In this document: positions 1-7,163 of the stretch, piece by piece | Layout of the letters: each line of letters opens with the position of its first letter | Numbering within the stretch: position 1 is the stretch's first letter | Assembly: GCA_029265085.1 (NCBI GenBank) | Contig: JAJUJY010000172.1 | Span: 1 to 8,528, forward strand | DNA length: 8,528 nucleotides | Reading direction: 5' to 3' | DNA from: Chloroflexota bacterium | GTDB taxonomy: Bacteria; Chloroflexota; Anaerolineae; Anaerolineales; Anaerolineaceae | Program-made: the position numbers and the translations under genes | Notes under the pieces: model-generated | The model's database searches: none | What the model was told of the DNA's origin: nothing | Seen by the model: only the letters and a program-made list of their open reading frames with translations

Positions 1-1659
1 GAGCAGTTGAAAAAGGATGGCTTAATTAAAGAAAGAACCGAACTGGAATTAAAGAATACCTCGGAAGCGGCCAAAGAAGTGCTGGCAGGCAATGATGGAA
101 GTTTGGAATATGTGGACTACCGTGGTGAGGATGTAATCTCTTCTTTCCGGTTTATTGATGGCCAAAATTGGGGTTTGATCGCAAAGCAAGACGTCCAAGA
201 AGCGTTTGCTGCTATAAATACGCTTCGTAATGTGTTATTGGGTATCGCTTTTGTAGCGCTGGTGTTGGTGGTGTTTATTGCACTTCTGGTGTCTCGTTCG
301 ATTTCCCGGCCGATTAGCGAAATGGCAGCTGTGGCTAAAGATTTATCTCTTGGCAAGGTAAACCGCGAAGTGAAACATGCCGGTCAAGATGAGATCGGTC
401 AATTGGCCGATGCTTTCCGGCAAATGATTAGTTTCCAAAAGACCATTGCCAGTCAGGCTGAAAAGATTGCTGCCGGTGATTTTACGGTTGCCGTCAAACC
501 GCAGTCGGATGAAGATGTTTTAGGGAAAGCCTTTGAGCGCATGGTTGCTGATCTGAAGAATACACTTCAGAATGTATCGGAAAATGCTCGCAGCCTGAAA
601 GCTGCTTCTGAACAATTGGCTCTGGCCTCAAATCAGGCCGGCATGGCCACTTCGCAAATTGCGGCCACGATCCAACAGGTAGCCAAAGGAATTGGCCAGC
701 AGTCCGAAGCTTCAACCCGCACAGCCGGATCGATTGAACAAATGACTCGCGCCATTGATGGCGTGGCACGCGGCGCGCAAGAACAATCCTCATCTGTCAA
801 TAAAGTGGTCAAAGTTACAGACGGACTGGCCGTTACCATTCAGCAGGTCGCTGGCAATGTGCAGTCAGTCACCCAGGGGTCTTCCGAAGCTGCCTCAATT
901 GCCAAAGAAGGCCGGAAAACCGTTCAGGAAACCATCAGCGGCATGGACAGCATCCGCACAAAAGTTGGCCTCTCGGCAGATAAAGTGTTGGAAATGGGCA
1001 AACGCTCTGATCAGATCGGTGTGATCGTCGAAACCATTGAAGACATTGCTTCTCAAACCAATTTGCTGGCACTGAATGCGGCCATTGAAGCGGCTCGTGC
1101 AGGTGAACATGGTAAAGGTTTTGCGGTGGTAGCTGATGAGGTGCGCAAGCTGGCTGAACGTTCCAGCCTGGCCACCAAAGAAATTGCCGGGCTGATTAAG
1201 GACATTCAGCGGACGGTAAATGATGCGGTTTCTGCTATGAAAGAAGGTGCTTCTGAGGTTGAAATGGGGGTTGCGCGCAGCAACAGTGCCGGAGTAGCCC
1301 TGGAAGGTATCCTCCAGGCGGCTGAAAGCGTGTACCGCCAGGCATCTGAAGTTTCCACGGCGACCAGCCAGATGCAGAAATTATATGAAGAGCTGATTGA
1401 AGCCACGAATGAAGTATCTGCGATTGTGGAAGAAAACACCGCCGCCACCGAAGAAATGGCTGCCGGTTCCAGTGAAATCACCCAGTCGGTAGAAAATATT
1501 GCCAGCGTGAGTGAAGAAAACAGCGCTGCGGTTGAGGAAATTTCAGCTTCGACCGAAGAGATGAGTGCGCAGGTGGAAGAAGTAACTGCTTCTTCGCAAA
1601 CCCTGGCTGAAATGGCCAAACTCTTGCAAGAAACGGTGGATCGCTTCAAACTAAACTAA
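1..1659 (+). CDS. Methyl-accepting chemotaxis protein, 5' partial
   Basis: This is the C-terminal part of a transmembrane chemoreceptor that would signal to CheA/CheW. The frame is open to base 1, so the true start lies upstream; the TTG at base 7 is not a convincing start. Counting from base 1, residues 1-73 look like the end of an extracytoplasmic Cache-type sensor domain (note NWGLIAKQD). A transmembrane helix spans about 76-97. A HAMP domain follows (about 98-150, with the usual RPI and [10 protein letters not shown] elements), then a second HAMP-like segment (about 151-195, GDF and LGKAFERMV). The rest is a long coiled-coil signalling domain whose conserved hairpin tip is at about 345-385 ([19 protein letters not shown] and [15 protein letters not shown]). 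Glu/Gln/Ser-rich heptads near the C-terminus, such as [12 protein letters not shown], are likely methylation sites. It ends DRFKLN with no NWETF-type CheR-docking pentapeptide. The family is certain; the ligand cannot be read because the sensor domain is missing. Confidence 0.96.
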   Translation, partial: EQLKKDGLIKERTELELKNTSEAAKEVLAGNDGSLEYVDYRGEDVISSFRFIDGQNWGLIAKQDVQEAFAAINTLRNVLLGIAFVALVLVVFIALLVSRSISRPISEMAAVAKDLSLGKVNREVKHAGQDEIGQLADAFRQMISFQKTIASQAEKIAAGDFTVAVKPQSDEDVLGKAFERMVADLKNTLQNVSENARSLKAASEQLALASNQAGMATSQIAATIQQVAKGIGQQSEASTRTAGSIEQMTRAIDGVARGAQEQSSSVNKVVKVTDGLAVTIQQVAGNVQSVTQGSSEAASIAKEGRKTVQETISGMDSIRTKVGLSADKVLEMGKRSDQIGVIVETIEDIASQTNLLALNAAIEAARAGEHGKGFAVVADEVRKLAERSSLATKEIAGLIKDIQRTVNDAVSAMKEGASEVEMGVARSNSAGVALEGILQAAESVYRQASEVSTATSQMQKLYEELIEATNEVSAIVEENTAATEEMAAGSSEITQSVENIASVSEENSAAVEEISASTEEMSAQVEEVTASSQTLAEMAKLLQETVDRFKLN

Positions 1660-1664
1660 TTTTT

Positions 1665-1690
1665 TCAGGGGAGCCGCAGGGCTCCCCTGA
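1665..1690 (+). terminator. Hairpin terminator after the chemoreceptor gene
   Basis: A perfect 11-bp inverted repeat (TCAGGGGAGCC / GGCTCCCCTGA) with a 4-base GCAG loop begins six bases after the receptor stop codon. Its position suits transcription termination of the receptor gene. The downstream T tract on the + strand is poor (ATTCTTGCGATT), while T residues at 1660-1665 precede the stem. It is therefore not a textbook intrinsic terminator, and it could also act as a 3'-end stabiliser. Confidence 0.75.
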
Positions 1691-1721
1691 TTCTTGCGAT
1701 TATCCTCTCCTCCCTTTGTTT

Positions 1722-1761
1722 CCCCGGCTGCCAGGACTTCGGACACCCTGGCCGGCCGGGG
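1722..1761 (+). other. GC-rich hairpin upstream of fliR (second terminator or leader element)
   Basis: An outer 7-bp stem, CCCCGGC (1722-1728) with GCCGGGG (1755-1761), continues after a small internal loop (T against CG) into an inner 6-bp stem, GCCAGG (1730-1735) with CCTGGC (1747-1752). The 11-base apical loop contains CTTCGG. The structure is followed by ACATTTTAATCC, a short T run. It lies in the untranslated region if fliR starts at 1884. It may be a backup terminator, an attenuator, or a leader structure of the fliR operon; the sequence alone does not decide. Confidence 0.5.
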
Positions 1762-1776
1762 ACATTTTAATCCTCG

Positions 1777-1804
1777 GTAAAATTTTTACGCTTTCTTTAG
1801 TTAT
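1777..1804 (+). promoter_or_regulatory. Candidate promoter region with AT-rich dyad upstream of fliR
   Basis: This is the only AT-rich patch in the 224-base gap before fliR. It holds a 13-base dyad, GTAAAA-T-TTTTAC (1777-1789), and a weak sigma-28-like pairing: TAAA at 1778-1781, then 15 bases, then TTAGTTAT at 1797-1804, which matches only about half of the expected GCCGATAA/CCGATAT. A separate weak sigma-70-like pair is CGGACA (1822-1827), 17 bases, TATCCT (1845-1850). Neither is strong. A promoter for the fliR operon is expected somewhere here because hairpins separate it from the receptor gene. Confidence 0.25.
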
Positions 1805-1869
1805 GCTTCACTCGACCTTTACGGACATCTTACCCTGGTTCATGTATCCTCTGGAAGTAGCCCAACAAA

Positions 1870-1873
1870 AAGG
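1870..1873 (+). promoter_or_regulatory. Ribosome binding site supporting the fliR start at 1884
   Basis: AAGG lies ten bases before the ATG at 1884. The in-frame upstream ATGs at 1803 and 1842 show no comparable site at usable spacing. This favours the 1884 start, which also gives the normal FliR length. Confidence 0.5.
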
Positions 1874-1883
1874 CAGAACAGGG

Positions 1884-2645
1884 ATGATTATCTCAATTGC
1901 TCAAGCACAACTTTTCTTTCTCGCGCTGACCCGCATCATGGCCTTGATCATTCATGTGCCGGTGTTAGGCGGGCAGGCAATTCCCAACCAGGTGCGGATC
2001 GGCCTGGGGATTGTGCTGACGGTTGTGTTGATCCCCTGGCAGCCGCTGCCGCCCGATGCAGAGGCTCTTGGCTTGCTGGGATTTGCGCTGGGCATTGGCA
2101 AAGAGCTCTTGATTGGCACCCTGGCGGGGTTTGCAGCCAACCTGACTTTTGGAGCAATCCAGATTGCGGGTGAGGCGATGGGCCTGGAAAGTGGTTTTGG
2201 CTCCGGTCGTATCTTCAACCCTTCAATGGGCGAATCGGGTTCGGCATTTAACCAGGTTTTTGTAATGGTAGCTACTTTATTTTTCCTGGTAATCAATGGG
2301 CATCATATTTTCTTAATTGCATTAAAAAAGACCTTTGATTTAATCCCGGTGAACGGCCCGCTGCCCCTGGATTCGATGGATACGCTGGTGCGGACGACCG
2401 TACTGCTTATCGGAGCGGGCATCCGCCTGGCGCTGCCGGTAATGGCTGCGCTGATCTTGACCGACCTGGCTTTGGGTTTGTTGGCCAGGGTCGCTCCCCA
2501 AATTCAAGTGTTTTTTCTGGGTATGCCCTTAAAAGTTGGCGTTTCATTGCTGGCTTTAGGCATGGTGTTTGCGGTAGCTTTACCCCTCTTAGGCGACCTG
2601 TACCGCCAGATGGGGGAAAGAATGTTGATGCTGTTGGCGAAATGA
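1884..2645 (+). CDS. fliR: Flagellar export gate protein FliR
   Basis: FliR is a polytopic inner-membrane subunit of the flagellar type III export gate and forms the pore complex with FliP and FliQ. I chose ATG 1884 (253 residues) because FliR is normally about 255 residues and begins with a short sequence leading straight into the first membrane helix, as here (SIAQAQLFFLALTRI). The frame stays open back to about 1716, but that extension runs through a strong hairpin and looks non-coding. Hydrophobic segments are visible at about 8-28, 38-52, 62-86, 122-147, 171-200 and 217-237. The diagnostic C-terminal block is present: ARVAPQ at 201-206 and VFFLGMPLKVGVS at 209-221. FlhB follows after six bases. 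The usual upstream partners fliP and fliQ are not in front of it; a terminator and a receptor gene are. Confidence 0.96.
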   Translation: MIISIAQAQLFFLALTRIMALIIHVPVLGGQAIPNQVRIGLGIVLTVVLIPWQPLPPDAEALGLLGFALGIGKELLIGTLAGFAANLTFGAIQIAGEAMGLESGFGSGRIFNPSMGESGSAFNQVFVMVATLFFLVINGHHIFLIALKKTFDLIPVNGPLPLDSMDTLVRTTVLLIGAGIRLALPVMAALILTDLALGLLARVAPQIQVFFLGMPLKVGVSLLALGMVFAVALPLLGDLYRQMGERMLMLLAK

Positions 2646-2651
2646 GGATGA

Positions 2652-3743
2652 ATGTCAGATCGGACTGAGGCCCCAACTCCAAGACGCAAAGAAGAAGCCC
2701 GTGAAGAGGGTCAGGTTGCGCACAGCCATGAATTAAATTCTGCGGTTGTGCTGCTGGCTTCTGCGCTGCTTCTGCGTGGCCCCGGCCGGGATTTGATCCA
2801 GGCAATGAAAGACCTGGTGGTCAACCTCTTAAGAGATTTACCTTCCGCGGAATTGACCCGTTCCTGGATTTTGCAGCATCTCTTCCAATATGCCGGGCGT
2901 ATTTTACCGCCTTTGGGAATATTAATGGTTGGTGTGCTAATGGCCGGTATGGTTACCACGCTTGCACAGACTCGCTTTTTGTGGTCCAGCAAGCGGATTG
3001 GTTTTGACTTCAAACGGCTTAATCCGCTCAATGGTTTCAAGCGCATCTTTTCGCCGCGCGGATTGGTAGAGATGTTGAAATCTCTATTGAAGCTGTTGTT
3101 GATTGGCTGGGTGGCTTACAGTTTCTTGCGGAAAATGTATCCTCAATTGATCCAGCTGGAAAATTACGACCTGGCTACTGGCGCGGGTCAATTTGTGAAT
3201 TTAGCAATCACCCTGACTTTACAAATTGGCGGTGCCTACCTCGCTTTGGCTGCTGCCGATTATGCCTACCAGCGTTGGGAATTGATGCGTAATTTGCGCA
3301 TGACCAAAGAGGAAATTAAAGAAGAATTCAAGCGGTCAGAAGGTGATCCGTTCTTGAAAAGCCGCATCCGCCAGCAGCAGCGCCGCATGGCGCGCGGCCG
3401 GATGATGGCCAATGTGCCCAAAGCAACCGTGGTTGTGACCAACCCGACCCACCTGGCCATTGCAATCGAATACCGCGAAGGCATGCGCGCTCCCAAAGTG
3501 TTGGCCAAGGGTGCAATGAAGGTTGCCCAGCACATTGTCGCAATCGCAAAGGAAAACAGCATTCCAGTGGTGCAAAATATTCCCCTGGCGCGGGCAATTT
3601 ACAAAACAATTGATATTGATCAGGAAATTTCTCCGGACCTCTATATGGCAATGGCAGAAGTCCTGGCATATGTGTACCGGTTACGCGGTCGGGTTCCCAA
3701 AACACGGCAGCCGCAGCAAGCACAAGGACCTGCACTAGGGTAG
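2652..3743 (+). CDS. flhB: Flagellar export switch protein FlhB
   Basis: FlhB is the export-gate protein that switches substrate specificity from rod/hook to filament subunits after autocleavage. The 363-residue length is typical. The N-terminus has the family signature (RTEAPTPRRKEEAREEGQVA, residues 4-23), followed by membrane segments at about 30-48, 86-108, 143-160 and 182-206, and then the charged linker at 214-250. The autocleavage motif NPTH is intact at residues 264-267 (bases 3441-3452); by family knowledge the cut is between Asn264 and Pro265. The C-terminal FlhBc domain is complete (APKVLAKG at 280-287; IPLARAIYKTI at 310-320; AEVLAYVYRLRG at 335-346), with a short Gln/Pro-rich tail. 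A GAGGA site at 2644-2648, overlapping the fliR stop, lies three bases before ATG 2652, suggesting coupling with fliR. flhA follows after 16 bases. Confidence 0.98.
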   Translation: MSDRTEAPTPRRKEEAREEGQVAHSHELNSAVVLLASALLLRGPGRDLIQAMKDLVVNLLRDLPSAELTRSWILQHLFQYAGRILPPLGILMVGVLMAGMVTTLAQTRFLWSSKRIGFDFKRLNPLNGFKRIFSPRGLVEMLKSLLKLLLIGWVAYSFLRKMYPQLIQLENYDLATGAGQFVNLAITLTLQIGGAYLALAAADYAYQRWELMRNLRMTKEEIKEEFKRSEGDPFLKSRIRQQQRRMARGRMMANVPKATVVVTNPTHLAIAIEYREGMRAPKVLAKGAMKVAQHIVAIAKENSIPVVQNIPLARAIYKTIDIDQEISPDLYMAMAEVLAYVYRLRGRVPKTRQPQQAQGPALG

Positions 3744-3759
3744 TTAAGGGTATATAACG

Positions 3760-5841
3760 ATGGCAACGACAACAAATTCTGGATCCGTATTAGTGCCCTT
3801 ACAGGGGCTGCTCAAATCGAAAGACATGGTCATGGCGCTCAGCCTGGTGATGTTGGTTGGGCTGCTCCTGGTTCCGCTGCCTCCATTCATTGTCGATATG
3901 TTGATTGCTTTGAGCATGGCGCTTTCGATTGGCATTATGCTGTTGACCATGTACATCAAGCAGCCGATGGAGTTTTCGGTCTTCCCTACGGTTCTGTTGT
4001 TGATTACCTTGTTTCGGATGGGAATCAATATCTCCATCAGCCGCCTGATCCTGATTAACGGCGAGGCGGGAAAGATTGTTGAAACATTTGGTAATCTGAT
4101 CGTTGGCGGGAATTATGTGGTCGGTGTGGTGATCTTCCTGGTTTTGATGATCATCCAATTCGTTGTCATCAACAGCGGTGCGGGTCGTGTGGCAGAAGTT
4201 TCCGCACGGTTTACCCTGGATGCCATGCCCGGTAAACAGCTTGCGATTGATGCCGACTTAAATGCCGGCCTGATTGATGAAAATGAAGCGCGCCAACGCC
4301 GTAAGGCAGTTGAATCTGAAGCGGACTTTTACGGCGCGATGGACGGTGCCAGTAAGTTTGTGCGTGGTGACAGCATTGCTGCCATCATTATCATGCTGGT
4401 AAACATCTTGGGTGGGTTTGTGATCGGTGTACTGCAGCGCGGTATGCCCCTGGCGGATGCCTTGCAGACCTACGTTTTGCTGACCATTGGTGCGGGGTTG
4501 GCCATTCAAATCCCCTCGCTGCTGGTTTCTGCCGGTGCAGGTTTGATCGTTACCCGCTCCACATCGGAAACTTCGCTTGGCACGCAGTTATTTGGCCAGA
4601 TTTCAAATTTCAATGTGCTGGCAATGGGCGCCATTATTGTTGGTTTGATGCTGTTTGTGCCAGGACTGCCCAAATTGCCCTTTGCCATTACCAGCATTGG
4701 TCTGGGCGTTGCAGCGTATTTTGCCAACAAAGCTCGTGAGGAAGAACAGGCAGCCCCCGAAGTTGCGGCAGCTGTTGCAACCGCGGAACCGGAAACACCT
4801 GAACAAATGCTAGAGATGGTGGTGGTTGATCCAATCGAATTGGAAATTGGCTACAGTTTGATCCCGATGATTGATGATGATACCCAGGATAATCTGCTGC
4901 GGCGCATCACCGGGATTCGCCGCCAGTTGATGGCGGAGTTGGGCTTGATCTTACCGGTTGTGCGTATTCGTGATAACCTGCGCCTGCAGCCAATGGCTTA
5001 CCGGATTAAGATCCGCGGACAAGAAGTGGCCTCCAGCGAAATTTTGTTGGATCGGCTCTTGGCAATCCCCGGCGGCGATGTGGACGAACCGATTCACGGG
5101 ATTGAAACCACCGAGCCTGCATTTGGCTTACCGGCATTGTGGATCAGCGAATCGGAGCAAAGCCAGGCGGAGCTAAAAGGGTACACCGTGGTGAATCCGC
5201 TCTCCGTGTTGAGCACCCACCTGACCGAAACAGTCCGCATGCATGCCCCTGAATTGTTAAGCCGCCAATTGGTGCAGGAAATGCTCAACCAGCTGCGCCA
5301 GAAATCCCCTGCTTCTGTGGAGGGGGTGGTTCCGGATATGCTTTCCTTAGGTGATTTGCAGACGGTGCTGCGCAATTTGCTGCGCGAACGGCTGCCAATC
5401 CGCGACCTGAGCGGCATTCTGGAAGTGCTGGCCAACCATGCCGCCGTGACCCGTGATCCCAATATCCTGGCTGAAGCAGTTCGCCAGACAATGGCAAATA
5501 CCATCTCCAGCCAGTATCGCGATGAGAATAACACCATCCATGTATTCACGATTGCGCCACAGTTGGAAGCGGCCTTGCGCGGTTCGTTGGCTCAGACAGA
5601 GGGCGGGATCAACTTCCAGATTGATGCGGGTATGGCCCAGCGGGTCCTCACCAAGACGGGTGAGCAAATGGAGAATTTGGCTCAGACCGGGCATTTCCCC
5701 ATCCTGCTTTGCCCGCGTGAACTCCGTCTGGCTTTCCGGCGGTTGGTGGAACAATCTTTACCGAATTTGGTGGTGATGGCGTATTCCGAAGTCAGCCCAG
5801 GCACGCGTGTAAAAGCACACGGTATGGTTAATATAGGGTAG
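3760..5841 (+). CDS. flhA: Flagellar export protein FlhA
   Basis: FlhA is the largest export-gate protein. Its membrane part is thought to conduct ions, and its cytosolic ring docks chaperone-substrate complexes. At 693 residues it has the usual length. About eight hydrophobic segments occupy residues 22-320. The FHIPEP-family signature is clear at about 143-166 (GRVAEVSARFTLDAMPGKQ then LAIDAD), followed by the conserved cytoplasmic loop (ESEADFYGAMDGASKFVRGD, 185-204). An Ala/Glu/Pro linker (about 325-348) leads to the soluble domain, about 350-693, with GYSLIP at 364-369, VRIRDN at 401-406 and a conserved C-terminal region (LCPRELR at 650-656, VMAYSEV at 672-678). ATG 3760 has AAGG at 3746-3749 upstream. 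The gene is complete, with no missing conserved block that I can see. flhF follows directly. Confidence 0.98.
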   Translation: MATTTNSGSVLVPLQGLLKSKDMVMALSLVMLVGLLLVPLPPFIVDMLIALSMALSIGIMLLTMYIKQPMEFSVFPTVLLLITLFRMGINISISRLILINGEAGKIVETFGNLIVGGNYVVGVVIFLVLMIIQFVVINSGAGRVAEVSARFTLDAMPGKQLAIDADLNAGLIDENEARQRRKAVESEADFYGAMDGASKFVRGDSIAAIIIMLVNILGGFVIGVLQRGMPLADALQTYVLLTIGAGLAIQIPSLLVSAGAGLIVTRSTSETSLGTQLFGQISNFNVLAMGAIIVGLMLFVPGLPKLPFAITSIGLGVAAYFANKAREEEQAAPEVAAAVATAEPETPEQMLEMVVVDPIELEIGYSLIPMIDDDTQDNLLRRITGIRRQLMAELGLILPVVRIRDNLRLQPMAYRIKIRGQEVASSEILLDRLLAIPGGDVDEPIHGIETTEPAFGLPALWISESEQSQAELKGYTVVNPLSVLSTHLTETVRMHAPELLSRQLVQEMLNQLRQKSPASVEGVVPDMLSLGDLQTVLRNLLRERLPIRDLSGILEVLANHAAVTRDPNILAEAVRQTMANTISSQYRDENNTIHVFTIAPQLEAALRGSLAQTEGGINFQIDAGMAQRVLTKTGEQMENLAQTGHFPILLCPRELRLAFRRLVEQSLPNLVVMAYSEVSPGTRVKAHGMVNIG

Positions 5842-5846
5842 AGGTG
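5841..5846 (+). promoter_or_regulatory. Ribosome binding site deciding the flhF start at 5850
   Basis: GAGGTG overlaps the last base of the flhA stop codon and lies just before ATG 5850. A GTG at 5844 is in frame but sits inside this site, so the ATG is the better start. The overlap suggests that flhF translation is coupled to flhA. Confidence 0.6.
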
Positions 5847-5849
5847 GCG

Positions 5850-7163
5850 ATGATAACAAAAACATTTAAAGCAGGTTCAATGTTTGAGGCACTGCAGTTG
5901 GTCCAGGCGGAACTGGGACCAGATGCAATCGTTGTTTCTGCGCGTGATGTCCCTCTCGGCCCAGCCTGGAACCAGTGGAAGCAGTCTGGAGTGGAAGTGG
6001 TTGCCATGCTGCCAGATGCTGAAACCAAACCTGCTCAGAAATCCAAGCCGGGGGCTGTCTTGCGCCCCTCGGATAAGGGCATGGGGGTTGAATTTGTGGA
6101 AGAAAAACCAGCCATCGAATGGGTAAAAGAAGCTGGTTCTACCCCGGTTCGCCAGCCGGTGCAGCCTGTGACCGAACCCGCGCCAAAAACCAAACGCTGG
6201 GAACCGCAGCGCCTGACCCGCGAGGAACTGAATCGAACCAACCAACCTGCCAGACCGGCAGCAGAAAAACCTGCTCCAGCGGTAAAACCGGAGCCTGCTC
6301 CTGTCAAACCTCTTGCGGCGCAGGATCTGTTGGAAGTGGTCGCTCCAGAGCCGGCAGCCGTCAAAGATTTGCCGAATTCGTTGAAGAATATTCGCGCCCG
6401 ATTGGACGCCCAAGGGGTGGATAAAGCGATTATTGACCGGATGGTTGATATTGCTCAACGCACCTTCACAATGGGCGCATTAATGGATGAGACTGCCTGC
6501 CGAAAATATTTTACGCAATTATTAGAAGCCGAACTGCGTATTCAGGAAATCCCGGCAGTGCAGGTCCCGCATAAGGTCATGTTCCTGGTGGGTGCCAGCG
6601 GATCCGGAAAGACGACCACTGCAGCCAAGCTGGCTATGTTTTATGCGCGCCAATTGAACAAAAAAGTGGTTTGGGTCAGCGCAGATACGGTTCGCACGGG
6701 CGCAATTGCGGAAGCGCGGGCGTACACTGATGCTTTGGGTATTCCGCTCAAACTGGCTTACACCCCGGCAGATTTGCGCGAGATTATTCAAGAGGCCAAA
6801 AATGCGGATTTGATCCTGGTCGATACAGCCGGTTATAACCCCCTGGATACGGATCAGGTGGATGAATTAACCTCTTTATTGGCAGAGTCGTCTGATCGGC
6901 GGGTGTATATGGTGGCCGCTGCCACAATGAAAGATTCAGACCTGGTTCAAATTTCAGCGGTGCTCGGGAAATTCACCATCAACGGTGTGATTGTGACCAA
7001 GCTGGATGAGACATTTTCATACGGAAGTGTATACAACTTCGCTCGTAAAAGCCAGCTTGGGCTGAGTTTCTTCGCGGACGGCAAAGGTGCCGATGGCAAT
7101 ATCCAGGCGGCCAGTGCTTCGCGAATTGTTAACGCTTTAATGGGTAAAGGATGGAATAAATGA
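5850..7163 (+). CDS. flhF: SRP-type GTPase FlhF, divergent
   Basis: FlhF is a signal-recognition-particle-family GTPase that sets flagellar placement or number in many bacteria. From ATG 5850 it has 437 residues. The N-terminal part (1-60) has the typical start (ITKTFKAGSMFEALQLVQAELGPDA, shown here as family match rather than motif), then a low-complexity Pro/Ala/Lys/Glu linker (about 60-172), an N domain (about 174-235) and a G domain (about 240-437). The P-loop GASGSGKTT is at 248-256, the DTxR motif at 279-282, DTAG at 325-328 and TKLDE at 383-387. Three conserved positions differ from the FlhF sequences I know: DTAG is followed by Tyr rather than Arg; the usual EQL after DTYRxGAx is AEA; and the late TGQxVPxDI block reads ADGKGADGNI. 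The four core nucleotide-binding motifs are intact, so GTP binding is likely. No flhG follows; the stop overlaps the next start by four bases. Confidence 0.93.
   Translation: MITKTFKAGSMFEALQLVQAELGPDAIVVSARDVPLGPAWNQWKQSGVEVVAMLPDAETKPAQKSKPGAVLRPSDKGMGVEFVEEKPAIEWVKEAGSTPVRQPVQPVTEPAPKTKRWEPQRLTREELNRTNQPARPAAEKPAPAVKPEPAPVKPLAAQDLLEVVAPEPAAVKDLPNSLKNIRARLDAQGVDKAIIDRMVDIAQRTFTMGALMDETACRKYFTQLLEAELRIQEIPAVQVPHKVMFLVGASGSGKTTTAAKLAMFYARQLNKKVVWVSADTVRTGAIAEARAYTDALGIPLKLAYTPADLREIIQEAKNADLILVDTAGYNPLDTDQVDELTSLLAESSDRRVYMVAAATMKDSDLVQISAVLGKFTINGVIVTKLDETFSYGSVYNFARKSQLGLSFFADGKGADGNIQAASASRIVNALMGKGWNK
7160..7163 (+). promoter_or_regulatory. ATGA start-stop overlap coupling flhF and orf147
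   Basis: The orf147 ATG (7160-7162) overlaps the flhF TGA (7161-7163). Such junctions usually allow reinitiation and matched expression of the two proteins. Confidence 0.7.

Noticed and set aside
1206..1649. 147-codon open frame on the minus strand inside the receptor gene
   Set aside because: It is antisense to the highly conserved signalling domain; its Ser/Ala-rich composition is the mirror of Glu/Ala heptad codons. No ribosome binding site or family match was seen.
1716..1883. In-frame 56-residue N-terminal extension of FliR
   Set aside because: It starts at a non-ATG codon, runs through a strong hairpin, lacks ribosome binding sites at its internal ATGs, and would make FliR about 309 residues, well above the family norm. 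The 1884 start fits length and alignment.
5094..5549. 151-codon open frame on the minus strand inside flhA
   Set aside because: Shadow of the conserved cytosolic domain of FlhA; no start signal or recognisable motif.
5844..5849. GTG at 5844 as the flhF start
   Set aside because: It lies inside the GAGGTG ribosome binding site; ATG 5850 is properly placed after it and begins the normal FlhF N-terminus.
5877..6458. 193-codon open frame on the minus strand inside flhF
   Set aside because: It is antisense to the low-complexity Pro/Ala linker, where stop codons are rare on the other strand. Composition is Arg/Phe-rich and it resembles no protein I know.
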